From: Nigrospora sphaerica
Lineage: Eukaryota > Ascomycota > Sordariomycetes > Amphisphaeriales > Apiosporaceae
Direction: 5' to 3'
Assembly: GCA_018287875.1 (NCBI GenBank)
Contig: JAGVVL010000002.1
Coordinates: 1,302,001-1,366,000, forward strand
DNA: 64,000 nt
Part shown: piece after piece, positions 46,455 to 59,173 of the stretch
How positions within the stretch are numbered: position 1 is the first letter of the stretch
How the letters are laid out: each line of letters opens with the position of its first letter
Notes under the pieces: model-generated
The model's input: the letters and a program-made list of their open reading frames with translations, nothing else
Database searches by the model: none
What the model was told of the DNA's origin: nothing
Position numbers and translations under genes: made by a program

Positions 46455-49400
46455 TCGGTCCCGGAAACGCAGGCGGCGTCCTGGCCGGTCGAAACATGGC
46501 CGAAACGTCACAAAGCCGTATCGGCCGTTTCCTCAGATCGCGCAGTGTGTCTTCCTTTTATCACATGCAGCAAGTAACCTACCCAATCCCTTGGCTAAGG
46601 TTTCCATCGCTATCGAGGGCCTGTATTCGTTCGAATCGGTGCTCTGGCTGGTTGACCCTGCGTGCACAGATGTGAGGTTTACAGGAAGCCACTCCTGACG
46701 TCCTTGCCGTCCGACGAAGCCGTCGCACTTGTGTCCTTTTACACAGCATCACCAGCTTGCTGTGACGTCCGGCTCAAAATTAGTGAGCCGGAGCATCCAA
46801 GCTAAAGCCTCGGACCAATGCCTCTCCGACCGGGCCGGACGGGGGACGGACTGGGCTCGGTTCGGCTCTTCGCATGGGATGCCCTAAGTGTTTGCCCCCG
46901 GTACCTAGGCGGCTATTTCTGGTGCATAGCTGCTTCTATCACTTAGGTACTGTCTACTGCAAAGGACCCTAGGAAAATCACATGGGCTGTTGGTTGGAAA
47001 AAATGGGGTTGTCTTCCTATCTTCGAAAGCCGCTGTGCTCGGGACTCGGGCGATACGACTCGTTGCTCCCCTCGGCCCGAGACGCGCAGATATCTCAACA
47101 GCCGTACACGAAACTCGCTGCGTTCCGGCCCCCGCGAATATACGGCGTGGAAAAACAGCACTTGCACCCGCCTCATCGTCGATGGATGGCCTAGTAGGGC
47201 TTCTGCTTTCAGGGTGTGGTTGATCATCGAGATGTCATCCCGACCACGACGCCACGTGCAAATCGAAAGATATGCCTTGCCTCAGCCCGCAGATCGTCAT
47301 GCCGCTTAGAAACACATCCGGGCGAGCTGCGAAACCATTCTCGGCAACATCCGTCTCCGCCCACGGGTTCACCTGATGCCGAGTGAGAGCCCAAGCGCGA
47401 GTAATGGGGCGGATTGTACGAGGAGCAATCTTTCGGCCGCTATTGAAGATGGTGGAATGAACCCCCCCTATGCTCTACGCCAGGATGTCTCGTGGGCATT
47501 CGCACCCGATGACCCAAAAGTGGAAAAGGGGGCGAATCTCGCGGCATGGATGAGTCGCGAGATGAGACTGATCCCCGGATGCTAGACTACGCGGATGTGA
47601 ATGCTGGCAGGCGACAAAATCTTGGACGTGAGCCCGGCGAGTGTACCGGAGATGTCCCTGGGGGGTGCTGGTGTTAGTGGAAGGACGGCTCGTGAAGGCT
47701 CGGTCGTGGCCGACGATGGGAACCTGGCTCGCCAGCGTTATGTGTTTGCCGATCAAGACTTCCCAGTGCCGAAGCGACGCTACGCCGGATTGGCGACTCG
47801 CATGGTGTGGAATATACAGCGCTCCATTGCCGGCGGCATGAGTCGGGCTACAGAAACGGTACCTCGGTAGGAGAAGGGGTTCTCGCAGGTCGCAGGTGGG
47901 ATCGTCTCCCCCTCTGCCGCATCGTCCCGATTAGGAAGATGCTAATAACTCAAGTAGCCATGTTGGCAGTCTTCTAGTGCGGTTAGAGTTTGCACCGTTG
48001 CCTGATAGCCAACCTGACATAAGCTAAGTAGGGTTTCGTATCAATGACCGCCCCCAAGAGCAGTGCGCCGTGCAGCAGATAGAAGCGTATCGTTGCCCAG
48101 AGGAAGAGGGCCGTACTCCGTACGGCGATCTATTCCCTTCCGTGTACGATCTATTGCCTTGAACAACGGGGCCCGGACCACGAGGCTGGCCGGGGAAATA
48201 AGGACGAGGCCAGCGAGTGCCGTGACGACAATGTCAAGACCACACCGAATACGGGAAAGAGGTACGTACGGGTGGCGCATATAGACTGCAATTGTCTGCA
48301 CAAGTCACTCCACGGGTCCGCCCCCTCGGTCGCTCGCGTGATATTAACACGATTTTTAGGATGGGCGACTTTTGCTAGCGGGGCGAGCTTCAGGGAGAGG
48401 CCCGGATCGTGGAGGACCAGGGTTACGGCTTGTACACGAGCCCAGGATCTGCAGCCGCGGAGAGGCACCCAGTTTCAGTACAGTAATTTATTCAAGGTTG
48501 CGTTCGGGGAACATCCTGGACGGGTCGCGGTTCGTTTCAGCAGTGCGGAACAAACGAGGACGGAAAAAAAAGGAAAGACAGGAAGACAGCCGCTTCGGTT
48601 GGAATAGGCGGCTGTAACGTCCGGCAACGGTTACGGTGCCGAATAAATGAGCGACAGAAAACGGTACCGAACCGTCAGCGCAGCGTGGCATTTGGTTCTG
48701 CTTGGCTTGCCCCGTGCGTCACCGGTCAGAAGCCCTCGCAGCAATGGCGTGCGTGCGATCGGTTGATCCATATGAGACTGACGCGCCATACGGCGGATTT
48801 GCCCTACCGGACGCCGGATTTAGCCATGGGCCTGAGGAAACATTTCGACGGCCGCTCGCCTTCGATTGGGCAGCCGAATACGACGGGCTTTTCAGTTGGA
48901 ACTATTGTTTGTTCACCCTGGGAGGGGGGAAAAGTTCTCGCATCGAGTTGACCATCCCCAAGCATTTCGGCGCCAGGCAGTTAATCAGTGGGTAGTGCCA
49001 TCGCCCCGGTCGCTTCCACGTGCGACCAGCATGGACCTCACCAGCTGCCCAACCTGATCGCCGGGTCTTGTCTGCAACTGGCAAACGGGATGTTGAGGGT
49101 GAGGCCCGAGTTCGACCAGAACGGGGCCGACTCCGGTGGAGGTACAGATTCTCATTTGTGAGCCTTTCGCGTTTCCCCTTCTCCACGTACAACTAGTAGT
49201 ATGAGGGCAGCCACAAGCGAGGGTTCCCCTGGCATGGACTCCAGACACGGTGTTGTGGGTAAGCGCGCGGTCTTGCTCGCCCGCTCTCCTGGCCCCAACA
49301 CCCCATGCCCTTGACGGAAAGCCACAAGCCCCGAGCCTGCCCGAGTACAGCCACACATTCCGAGGCGTGCTGGTTGCCCGCATCGCCAAGAGACATGCTC

Positions 49401-51266
49401 GGGGGAGAGGCTGATTCCGTCCAACATAGCCGCGCTGCTGCTTGCTGGAAACCAGACGCTTCCGACGTAGTCCACCGGGGCAACGTCAGGGCGGCTACCC
49501 AGAACCGTAGCTACCGAGAACCCTGGACCAACGGCAACTGGAATGGCGTGCCGTACAAGGACGACTGGTCCGTCAGGAGGCTACGTTGTCGGTCGCATCC
49601 ACGGTGGCCCCCATGTTCTGTAGCACGCTCGAAACAGCCCGGACCATCGGCTACGTTGATTGGAGGGACGGCGCCGGGAAAGTGAAGATCTGCAGCGGCT
49701 ACCTCTTTTCCGGCCTAGAATGCGTGCGCACCCGCACGCTGCCCGCCAGACGAGCGGACGGCTGGCGGCCCATGCGACGAGGCTGGCCTTTGCAGGACCT
49801 ATCACGCGTCTACTGACGTGTAAAGGACACGAACAGCGCGGAGGCCTCAATCATGCGAAGGGGCAGTGAATGGGGCGCGACGGCGACAAAGTGGGCGGCT
49901 CAATACGGGAGGTGAGGTGTTTGCGCACGCACCGCCAGGCACCGCCAGGCACGGCCAACGTCAGCAGCGGGCGCTGTGCGTGTCGGTCCCCCCTGCGGGC
50001 CCTACGAGGATGCAGAGGCACATCCTGTCGATCGAGGCAAGGGCTTGGCGGGCGGGCAGGCCCAGACAGCCCGGAGGCGCGGCCAAGCGACGGCTCAACG
50101 AGTCAGGCGCCCGGCATATATGGTGGTTGCAGCCAACCCGCCGGATCGGAAACTGGAGACGCGGGCCTTGGCGGTGCCCTGGACTCTAATTATTCCGTCT
50201 GGCGGGCAGCCGTTGGCCCGGCCAGAGAGTGAAAGAAACAGAAGACCCCGGCGACTGCGCGCCATAGGGCAGGCGGGCTTGGGGCCCGGGAGATGATGGC
50301 CAGGGTAGAGGAGGCGAAGCGGCGAGCCCACTGGCCAGCCTCTCGTCGTCTCCACCACAGCCCTCGGACGATACAGCTGTGAGAACGGCGCCCTGCCCAA
50401 GCACACGTCCTGCCGGGGGCACCTCCGCTCCACCGCGGCGCCCACATGGCATCCGCTTTTACTGCTACGGCGTTCGCTCTTCGGCCGGGCCTCCCTGCGT
50501 CCCTGATCGCCTACTGGAGCTCTGGCCCCGGAAGCCCAAGGGAAAGGCAAGGCGCCCTGGAGCCCTCCCAACGAAAAAAAAAAAAGCCCAGGCCTCGAAC
50601 CTTGCGCTGCTCCCCACGGCCCCCAGGGAGGCATTCACGCCGCTCGTCGACGGCGTCTCATGCCGATATTGGTCAGACCCCGCTGCCCAGCAGCCCACAC
50701 GCTCCGACCAGATTGTTCCCTGTCGCCGCGGTCCCGTGTTGTTGTGGCGATCGATGGGGCTCGCTTACCAGTAGTTTGGCTCGTGGCCCCGGGAAGGCTC
50801 AGTATGCCTATCCCGGTTGGGCAACGAGAGCGGCGACGGGCAACGTTTTGTTATATTATTCTCCCCCCCCCCCCGCGTGCTCACGCACGCCGCTTGTGTT
50901 GCCCCTTGCTTCATCTTCCTGACCTTCACCAGAGGAGGGCACCAAGATGTCGGCTTGGTCCCTGTAAAGCATCATGGCATGACGTATCGGTCTTATACTC
51001 GTCGCCTGCAGCTTCCTATACACGGCGTGCGCACGCACCCTCGACCAGCGCCCTGCAACTTCCACCACCCCGCAAACCGACCGCCGACGTACGGCCGACG
51101 TGAGGGATCGAAGGAAGGGGCTCGACCGTCTGCCGTCGCCCGTAGCCCTCCGAGTCCCGAGCCTCGACAACAAAAGTAGGATACCGGACGCAAGCCGTCC
51201 ATCTGCTTCCCCATCCAGCCACCTCGTCAACCCGGTTCAGACCTCCTCCCGCCCATCCCGCCCATC
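46455..51266. other. Gene-poor region of about 4.8 kb
   Basis: Open frames are short and scattered over both strands with no recognisable domain. The plus frame at 48702-48995 (97 codons, acidic/aromatic) is the most protein-like but unsupported. A run of 12 C lies at 50863-50874. GTACCTAGG and ACTTAGGTAC words lie at 46901-46909 and 46941-46950. The right end is the promoter of the rhodopsin-domain gene. No mobile element or RNA gene was recognised. Confidence 0.5.
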
Positions 51267-52708
51267 ATGCGGTACCCGACGCTCGACGTGATCGCCAGCT
51301 GGCCGAGGCCCAACTATGTCGACCCCGTCGGCCGCGGCCCGGCCCTGCTCGCCGTCGAGCTCACCGTGCTGCCGCTGGCGCTCCTGTGCCTGGCGCTGCG
51401 CATGTACGTGCGCATCAGGTTGCTGCGTTCCCCCTGGTGGGACGACTGGTTGATGGTGGCCGCCGGCGTGTGCTGCATCGGCGTCACGACGGCCGTGATC
51501 CTGGCCGACCAGCGCTATGGCTGGAACCTCCACGTCTGGGACGTGCCGTACCAGAAGCTCGTCCAGGGAAGACAGGTCTCGATCGCCGGACAGACCATCT
51601 TCCTCTTCGCCTCGGGCTTCGGAAAGGTTGGTGCTGCCTAACACAGTATCTGGGGTTAGATGCACGGGGCTGACTCTTTGGTTGTGGTACAGCTCTCCAT
51701 CCTGCTGAGTTATCTTCGCATTGCTTCTCGGGGCTCCTTGTTCCGCCGTCTCACGTGGGCGTCCATCGTTCTCGTCACGGCCTGCATCGTGGCTTTCTTG
51801 ATCCTGCTGTGGACACAGTGCTTGTGAGTTTTGGGTGGCCATCATGTCGTTTGCCTCTGTACCGTCGCTAACCAAAAGACGTCGATAGCCCCGTGGCCAG
51901 TTACTGGAACCTACTCGACACCGCCAGAGACTGCATTACGGAGGCCCCGCCGCTGATGGCCCAGACCATCAGCACCGTAATCACCGACTTCATCGTCTAT
52001 GTCCTGCCCATGCCGACCCTGTACAAGCTGAAGCTGCCGTTCACCCAACGGCTCGGGCTCATGATCCTGTTTGGGTTCGGCAGCGTCGTCGTGATTGCCG
52101 GCTGCATGCGGACGTACTGGGTACACTGTAAGTCGCGCCCCCTCCCCCTGGGCCAAGACGAGATCGGGCCGTTTGACTGACTTGGACATCCAGTCGTGGA
52201 GCTGGAGACGTACGACATCACCTGGGAGGGGTTCAACTTGTGGATCTGGGCCGCCGTCGAGGTGAACCTGGGCGTCATCTGCGGCTGCGTGCCCGTCCTC
52301 CGCCCCTTACTCGCCAAGGCCTTTCCCCGCCTGGCCGCGACCCAAGCCAGTACCCGGTGGACGAAATCGGTGCAGACGATTGGATCGAGCGCTGTCCGGA
52401 AGAAGAGGAACACGTTGGGGTCCATGACATACAACGACGCCGACGGCTACATCAACCTCAACAAGCTCGAGGCTGGGGCCGCTGGCCAGGGCCCCCTGGC
52501 GCCCGGAGTCTACAGCACCGTGACGGCCGGCCCGTACCAGCCGCCCGAGCGCGGCACGCCCTCCAGTAACGGCTCCTTCGACCTGCCACAACAGATGCCT
52601 ACGCCGCCGGCCCCGATTGTCAAGCGGGTCCAGGTCGAGAGGGAGTCCGTGTACTATGACCACCACGACGACGCGTCGGCTCGGGCCGAGAAAGGGCCTT
52701 CTTGGTAG
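51267..52708 (+). CDS. Fungal rhodopsin-domain (SAT4/PTH11-like) seven-helix membrane protein
   Basis: The model is join(51267..51626, 51693..51823, 51889..52127, 52194..52708), 414 aa. All introns are GT-AG and 65-66 bp, with donors GTTGGT, GTGAGT and GTAAGT. Seven hydrophobic helices can be followed, from LLAVELTVLPLALLCLALRM through MVAAGVCCIGVTTAVILA and ITDFIVYVLPMPTLY to LWIWAAVEVNLGVICGCVPV. The family motif PWWDDWLM sits after helix 1, and QCFPVASYW marks the loop after helix 4. The C-terminal 140 residues are a cytosolic Pro/Ser-rich tail. No CFEM domain precedes helix 1. Function is unknown; related proteins include Pth11-like receptors. Its stop is 77 bp from the stop of the Btn1 gene on the other strand. 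Confidence 0.88.
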
Positions 52709-52785
52709 TCGTAAAACTAAATAGCACTGTAATTCAAAAAATAATAATCGCGATACCCAAACCGCCCTGCTCCCTCCTCACCTAC

Positions 52786-54293
52786 CTACCCAACCTGTAT
52801 TTGCTTGCACCAGTCGCGCCCGTGGCGCACCTGCCAGCCGCAGAGCCAGGGCTCGAGGCTCATGCCCACGAAGCCGGCCAAGCAGATGCCGGCGCTGTCG
52901 CTGACGCTCGTGGCGCCGAGGCTGAACTCGCGCTCGGCCGGAGGCACGCTCTCCATGATCTCGGCGAAGGTGTTGACGTAGACGGCGCCGCCGAGGAGGC
53001 CCTCCCAGAAGACGACGAGGAAGACGAGGTAGACGCTCGGGAGGAAGAAGAAGAGGGCGTGGAGCGTGAGCAGGACGAGGTTGCCGACCTGCAGGAACGA
53101 GGGCAGGTAGAGGTGGCGGATGCGCACGAAGGCGATGGACGAGCGCGAGACGAAGACGCCCAGCTGGTAGAGGAAGCCGTAGAAGGGGTAGAAGTCGCGG
53201 AACTCGGCAAAGGGCGAGGCGTCCAGCGGGAACAGCAGCGTCGGCGCGACGCCCTGGTTGATGCTGTACTCGGCCACGTACACCAGCAGCAGGGGCAGCA
53301 TGTAGGGGAAGAAAAGCGACCGGGCGCGCCGCAGGTTGGTCTCGAAGCGGGCGGCGACGCCGGCCTCGCCGCCGCCGGGGGGGTGCAGGGCGGCCGCGGC
53401 CACGGCGGGGCCCGGCGCCAGCAGGCTGGAGGCGGCGCTGCTGGCGGCGGGGGCGGCCGCGAGGCCGGCGCCTTCGTCGTCGTCGTCCTGCTCGAGGTCG
53501 CGCTCGGGGAGGGTCTCGTAGCCCTTGGGGCCGCCGGCGCCGGCGCGGAGCGGGCCGCGCGGGAGGACCGCGAAGAAGCTGAGGAGCATGACGGCGGGCA
53601 GGAAGGCCGAGGCCAACAGGCTGGCGCGCACGGTGAAGGCGAACCACTCGGTCAGGGCGACGTACAGGCCGGCGCCGACGAGGCCGGCGGCGCCGGTACC
53701 GCTGCCCCAGGCGGCCAGGCTCGCGTGCCCGTAGTAGTGCGTGAGGCCGAGGAAGCTGAGCTCGCCGGCGCCGCTCGTCAGGCTCGCCAGCACGACGCCG
53801 GCCATCTTGACCGCCACGGACCGGTCCGGCGGGGTCAGGGCGACGAGGAACATGCCGGCCGAGGAGCCGGCGACGAAGAAGAGGACGCGGACGGCGTAGG
53901 GGACCTTGTGGATCAGGTAGGGCGCGATGAGCTTGGTGAAGAAGGACGGCAGCACGTCGGCGAGGAGCACGACGCCCTTGGGCACGTCGGAGCCCACGAG
54001 GTCCTGGGCGGCCGAGAGGATGATGACGTAGAGCACATTGTTGATGAGGCCTAGATCGGGGGAACCCGGGGCGTGGTCAGCGCTGGCCCGCGGGGGCGAC
54101 GTGGCCGGGGAGACGGCGTAACGAGGCGGCGACGGGGGCGCGAGGGATGCTCACCGAACAGCCAAAAGGCAATGACGACGCGCGTGTCGCTGTTGCGAAA
54201 GAGGGCGACGACCCGCGCTCGGTACAACGCCCACGATGAGGACGGGGAGCCCGGCATCGGAAGGAAGCCCGAGGCGGCGGGGGACCGGCTCAT
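52786..54293 (-). CDS. btn1: Btn1/CLN3 (battenin) family vacuolar membrane protein
   Basis: The model is complement(join(52786..54050, 54155..54293)), 467 aa, with a 104-bp GTGAGC...TAG intron that joins FWLF to [18 protein letters not shown], the family's signature first helix. About ten or eleven membrane helices follow. Conserved segments include [83 protein letters not shown] and [15 protein letters not shown]. An acidic, Ala-rich loop at about residues 230-280 is variable in the family. Btn1 acts in vacuolar pH and basic amino-acid balance; the human homologue is CLN3. The last residues are WCKQIQVG. Confidence 0.93.
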
Positions 54294-55286
54294 CGTCGTG
54301 ACCCTTTTGCCGGTTGCTGGTGGATGGTCAAGAGATTGGGTGACGCGGCCTACGTCGTCTGGTGCACCTGCGCCGGATCGGTCTCCTTTCTCTATCTATC
54401 TCTCGCCGACGCTTCGAAAGACTACGATGGCGGTGTGCGCTGCAAGGCGACAGGTGGCTACGTGCAATATGGTCGCATGTGGTGATGGTGAGTGGTCATC
54501 TGGTATCTGGTGTGGTGACATGCAGATTAAGCCCCGAGACGTAGCCCCGAGGATGGGATGTTCCGCAGGGCCATGGACCCGTGCACACTCAGGTACCTCC
54601 CTGCGACCTTGTCGACTCCCCGGGCCGCTAACGACAAGGTTGGAACGGGCCTGCCGCAGTCGGTAGTACAGGGGGTACGGGGGTACCACGCCCCTGGGAG
54701 GCTGCAGCTCTGGCCCCTGATTAGGGATCTTATCAGCCCGTAGAGTGCACTGAATTCAAGCTGCTGGTTAGCGCTGGCCTTGATTCGACGCCTTGAAGCC
54801 GGCACCCACGCAGCACGGCAAACCCATGAGCAGATCATACGTATCTATACATGCATGCTCGTATGGGAAGTCTTTTAGAGCACGGTAAGAAGCAGGCTTT
54901 CCATAAGTGCAGGTCTCTATTATGTAATGGAAAAAGGATTTCGTATACGGAAAGTGCTATTCCTCGTTGCGCAGGTGAGGGGTATCCAGGCATCAGGCAG
55001 AGGTCCACCGCCCGTAGGAACACAGCATAGGGAAGTCGTCCAGCAAAATCCACCAGCCGAAGCTAGACGTACACCTTCGCTCACCAGCCCGCTCAAGCAA
55101 TACTTACTAACCATGACCATGGTGACACAGGATATCGAACTGTAAAAATGACAAACATTGGAAATGCTCCGCGTAGGGCCATCCCTCGGCCGTGCGGGGC
55201 GCATAGGCTCAAGTCGTAGCTTCGGCACATTTCAGACAGAGGGCCGGCAGTCTGCGTTTGGCGCCAGGGGTCCATCGCTCCTGCAG
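54294..55286. other. Intergenic region of about 1 kb
   Basis: It holds the Btn1 promoter and the 3' UTR of the App1-type gene. No further feature is supported. Confidence 0.55.
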
Positions 55287-56627
55287 CTACGCGTCGTCGA
55301 CGATGGCCTGCGAAATGATCTGCTTCACTTCCTCGGGTCTCTCAAACACGTGCCACTTTTGGCGCGGGACATCCTTGAACGCCCTTTCAAACCGGTCGGG
55401 CTCATTCTTGGCCTCGATGCCGAGGGCCGCAATGTCCGTGACCTTGCGAATGAGGATCAAGCCGACCCAATCGGGATGCGCACGATAACTGCTGAGGTCA
55501 GCGACCGTGCTGGGGACCAGGCACGACGGACGGGCAGGGCGGTAACTCACATTTCTCCGTACGACTCAGGGTCGGCTTGAGTCGAGTCACCAATGCAGAT
55601 GAACTTCCTCTTGGGCAGCCAGGAGTGAATGCGCTCCATGCGCTCCGTCTTGTACTCCTCGGTGCCCACTGTGATGTTAGACAGGAGCCCGGGAATGCTC
55701 ATCCAGCTCTTATCGCGCAGAATCAGAGTACCCCGTGGGTAGCGGCGCTGCGTGAAGTCACGCAAAAAGGGATACAGGTTGTAGGGCGAAGCCGAGAGGT
55801 AGAACCACGGCACTTGCGCCCCGAGCAGCGAGCTCATCCAGGCGTACAGTTCGGGCATGCCCTCGCATGGCGTGGGGTCATCGAGAAAGGTCGAGCGCAA
55901 AATGCCGATCGGGTCGCTAGTTTGGGTGACTTTTATGGTGTCATCGATATCTACAGCCGCTTGGGTTAGTATTGGAGCCGCAAAGCGCCTGGCCGCAACG
56001 TGCGCTCGACTCACCCGAGATCACAGCCCAGCCTTCAGGGCCCGCAAAGAAGGTCTTGCACTCCAGAACACCGTTAACGCCCTGGGGCACTCTGGCGACA
56101 TTGAAAGTGAGTGATCCTGGCGCGTTGGAAGGAAGTTGTTTGATGTCGCTGGTGATGCCGTTCCGGCCGGCGGGACCCAGCGACAGGGGTGTGTTGCCCG
56201 CGTGCATCGCCTCGACCTTTTTGCCGGGTTGGATGTCTTGCAGAAAAGGCATTATTCTCTTCCTCAGATTTGGGTAGGCCGGGTCACTCTCGGTCAGGTT
56301 GAGTTTCCGGGCCACGGAGGTAACAGCATCGACAACCGAGCACGACGCCTCCTGCGCAAAAATAGCCGAAACAAACTCGGCCTCCCACGCGCCCGTCTCG
56401 GGGTTCTGGTAGGCCGTGTTGTCGAGAAGCCATAATGTATCGTTGGCGCCCACGCGCCCGGGGAACGGGTTTCGTTTGCCGAGATAAGACAGCAGGTCGG
56501 CCAGTTTCCCCTTGGCACGGAACCCAGAGCGCGAAAAGTCGGGCAGGTCGGCCTCGAACTGGTCGAAATTTCGCTCGCGTCTCGTACGGATCTGCATGTC
56601 GAGGGCTTGCTTCTTAGGGCGCGTCAT
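55287..56627 (-). CDS. App1-type phosphatidate phosphatase (DUF2183)
   Basis: The model is complement(join(55287..55488, 55551..55950, 56015..56627)), 404 aa, with introns of 62 and 64 bp, both GTGAGT donors. The catalytic HAD-type DxDxT motif is created across intron 1: VISDIDDTIKVTQ, Asp205 and Asp207. Further App1 motifs follow: GMPELYAWMSSLLGAQVPWF, YLSASPYNLYPFLRDF, PRGTLILRD and KFICIGDSTQADPESYGEIY, the last joined over intron 2. The N-terminal 200 residues carry the usual App1-like beta-rich part. App1 is a Mg-dependent phosphatidate phosphatase linked to actin patches and endocytosis in yeast. It lacks a long C-terminal Pro-rich tail. The protein is likely cytosolic and acts at membranes. 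Confidence 0.9.
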
Positions 56628-58029
56628 CTTGACGGGGCGTCTCGGATCGCGGAGCTCGGTGGATTTTTATCGAGGGTCGTCGAAGCGACGAGGGCAATCG
56701 CGCGTTCGCGTGACGGGCGTGACGGCGTGACGGATCTACTAGTTGTCGGTAGTGGCGGAGGCGGCGGGTGTGTGCGCCGGAACGATCACGAGGTCTCGAT
56801 GCGAGCGATGGAGGGTCACAAACGAGGCACAAAGGGGGTTCGGGTCGATGGATAAAGGTTTGATATACCAAAGCCGGGCGGACGAGTAGGGGCATAGGAG
56901 ATGGATGTCGAACGTCATTCTGCCTTGTGGTCAGGCGGAGCGGTCACTCCTGGACGCTTGCCATGGCAACCTTGGCCCGGGCAGCACCTCAGTTCTTGGC
57001 TGCTCCATTGGCACGGCAGTCGTGATGGACCGCGACGCCAGTCGTCGATCCTAGCGTTTGTGCTATTTCCAGCTCGTCAAGTCACTGCCGATCCGTGGTC
57101 GGGGGTGGCGGTGTCCAGGGTCGGGCAGTCGCAGCCGGCACACGGCGTGGCATAGAACAGGGTCATGGTCGCCGCCCAGTCTCCCCCCGTTCGCATTCCT
57201 GGATTACTGCGTGGACGCTCAGGAACGCATCGTCGGCGGATCATGGGATTGCCATACAGGATATACTTGCGGGTGTATTTGCACCATGATCCGGGAGACG
57301 CATGAACAAGGGCTCAGGTAATCCGGGGTCAGTCGGGACGTTGTCGGCTGACTGAAACGCGACCTGTTTCTAAGGATGAGCAGCAGCGGGAGGAGGCCGC
57401 GCGGGGATCGATTCCCTGGCTCCACGTCAATCCCTGCATCTCCTCCCGACTCTCGTTCCTACGCCTGCGCTTGCACCTGCACTTATGGAAGTACTTAGTA
57501 AGTAGGTTAGAGGTACTCAGTAAAGCATTTACAGGGAAGTTGTCCCGACTGATGGGCGCCGACGGTGTTCCAATCCCTATATCGAAAGCACAGAAGTCAA
57601 CTGTGAGTGATGGGCTACGAGAGCCATCTGCTATGCTGATAAAGTGCTTACCCTAAGATGGAAGGGACACAACACTTGCATACAAGTAAGTACATACAGT
57701 TCCACTTTACATCATATATGTACTCAAGTACACAACATATTTGAAGGCACATGCAGAACCCCCTGCACTGCCCGCATGAGCCCAGTTTGCAAGGTACTTT
57801 AACGACGGAGTACCTATGATGGTGGCGTGATGTAATACGAAGGAGAGCTGCAGATGAGGAGCTCTACCGATTGGGAGTTCTTGTGGCTCGATCCAGAAGT
57901 GGCGGGATTCGAAAAGCAGCCCTGTCTGGCGGGCCGGCGGGGTGGCTCACATCATCACTTAACTGCCGTCCAAGCCTGTCTGGTGTTTTCCTGTTTCCTC
58001 GCCTCCCTTTTCATTCTAGCCCGGTGCAC
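56628..58029. other. Intergenic region of about 1.4 kb
   Basis: A shared promoter region between divergent genes. The part from about 57480 to 57840 is AT-richer, with GTACTTAGTAAGTAGG-like words at 57491-57519 and TACATACAAGTAAGTA-like words near 57680. No coding or RNA gene is supported. Confidence 0.5.
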
Positions 58030-58970
58030 ATGCTTCCTTGTATAAGACGGCTCCGTGTTGCCCCTGCTGTCCGATCATTTGCACCATCCCGTGCCGCCGC
58101 GCTAATTCTGCCCTTCGCCACGATGGCAACCGCCCAGGCCGCCAAGCGTCAGCGGACATCCAAGGACGTCCCCTATGAATTGATTTACTGGCCCGGCATC
58201 CCCGGCCGAGGGGAGCACATCCGGCTAGCCCTGGAAGCGTCGGGCGCGTCTTACACTGACACGGCCCGCGAGGAGGACGGCATGAAGACCATGACCTCCA
58301 TGATCGATGCCTCCAACCTCGGCGACGACCGGAATCCCCCCCATTTTGCACCGCCCGTGCTTCGGCACGGCGACTTGTCCATCCACCAGACGCCCAACAT
58401 CCTGCAGTACCTGGGCCAGCGGCTCGGCCTGGTGCCCTCGGCCGAGGAAGATGAAGATGCCATCTACAAAGTCAACGCCCTGGCTTTGACAGCGCTGGAT
58501 GGTTTGAGCAACGAAGCGCACGACTGCCACCACCCCATCGCCGTCGGCTTGTACTACGAGGACCAAAAGGAAGAGAGCCTGCGGAAGACCAAGGACTACG
58601 TTCAGAACCGTCTGCCCAAATTTATGGGCTATTTTGAGAGGGTCCTTAAGGGCAAGGCCAGCGGTGACGGGCCTTGGCTCTACGCTGGTCGAATGACTTA
58701 TGCCGATCTGGTTCTTTTCCAAGTGAGGATTATCCGACAATCCCTGTGTGGCGGCAATGACTGACTCTAATGCAGTGCTTGGATGGACTCAAGTTCATGT
58801 TTCCTAAGGCCCTCGCGGCGGCGGAGAAGAGCGGCGATTATGAAAAGGTTTTCCAGTTGTATCAGGCTGTTAAGGAGAACCCGAAAATCTCAGAGTACCT
58901 GGCCAGCGACCGACGACAGAAGTACTCGATGGGCATCTACCGATACTACGAGGAGTTGGATGTTGTTTAG
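58030..58970 (+). CDS. Glutathione S-transferase (sigma/alpha-like, two domains)
   Basis: The model is join(58030..58722, 58776..58970), 295 aa; from the second ATG (58123, better context) it is 264 aa. The 53-bp intron is GTGAGG...CAG. The thioredoxin-fold domain begins YELIYWPGIPGRGEHIRLAL with the usual RGE..RL helix, and has PPVLRHGDLSIHQTPNILQY, where Gln-Thr replaces the common Gln/Glu-Ser of the glutathione site. The C-terminal helical domain contains the N-capping type motif MTYADLVLFQ just before the intron. It conjugates or reduces with glutathione; the substrate is unknown. The optional N-terminal 31 residues are Arg-rich without acids (MLPCIRRLRVAPAVRSFAPS), so alternative starts could give mitochondrial and cytosolic forms. 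Confidence 0.85.
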
Positions 58971-59173
58971 TTCCTCGCTTCAAAGTACAGCGTCGCAAAG
59001 GAGGAGTTTGCTTGAAACCCTTTCATTACCTTTCTCATCGGTACGTGTGGTGCTTTGTCATAAGAAACAGTAGGGCGCGTGGCACGGCCCGAGCCTTGTG
59101 TCACAAAGCCGACTGTGTGAGACAGTTGGCTATGTATTCCCCTTCAGACCAGTACTAAGTCGGAGGCCTTATT

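Noticed and set aside
52702..54054. 450-codon plus-strand frame opposite btn1
   Set aside because: Composed mostly of Glu/Ala/Gly/Arg, a mirror of hydrophobic codons in btn1.
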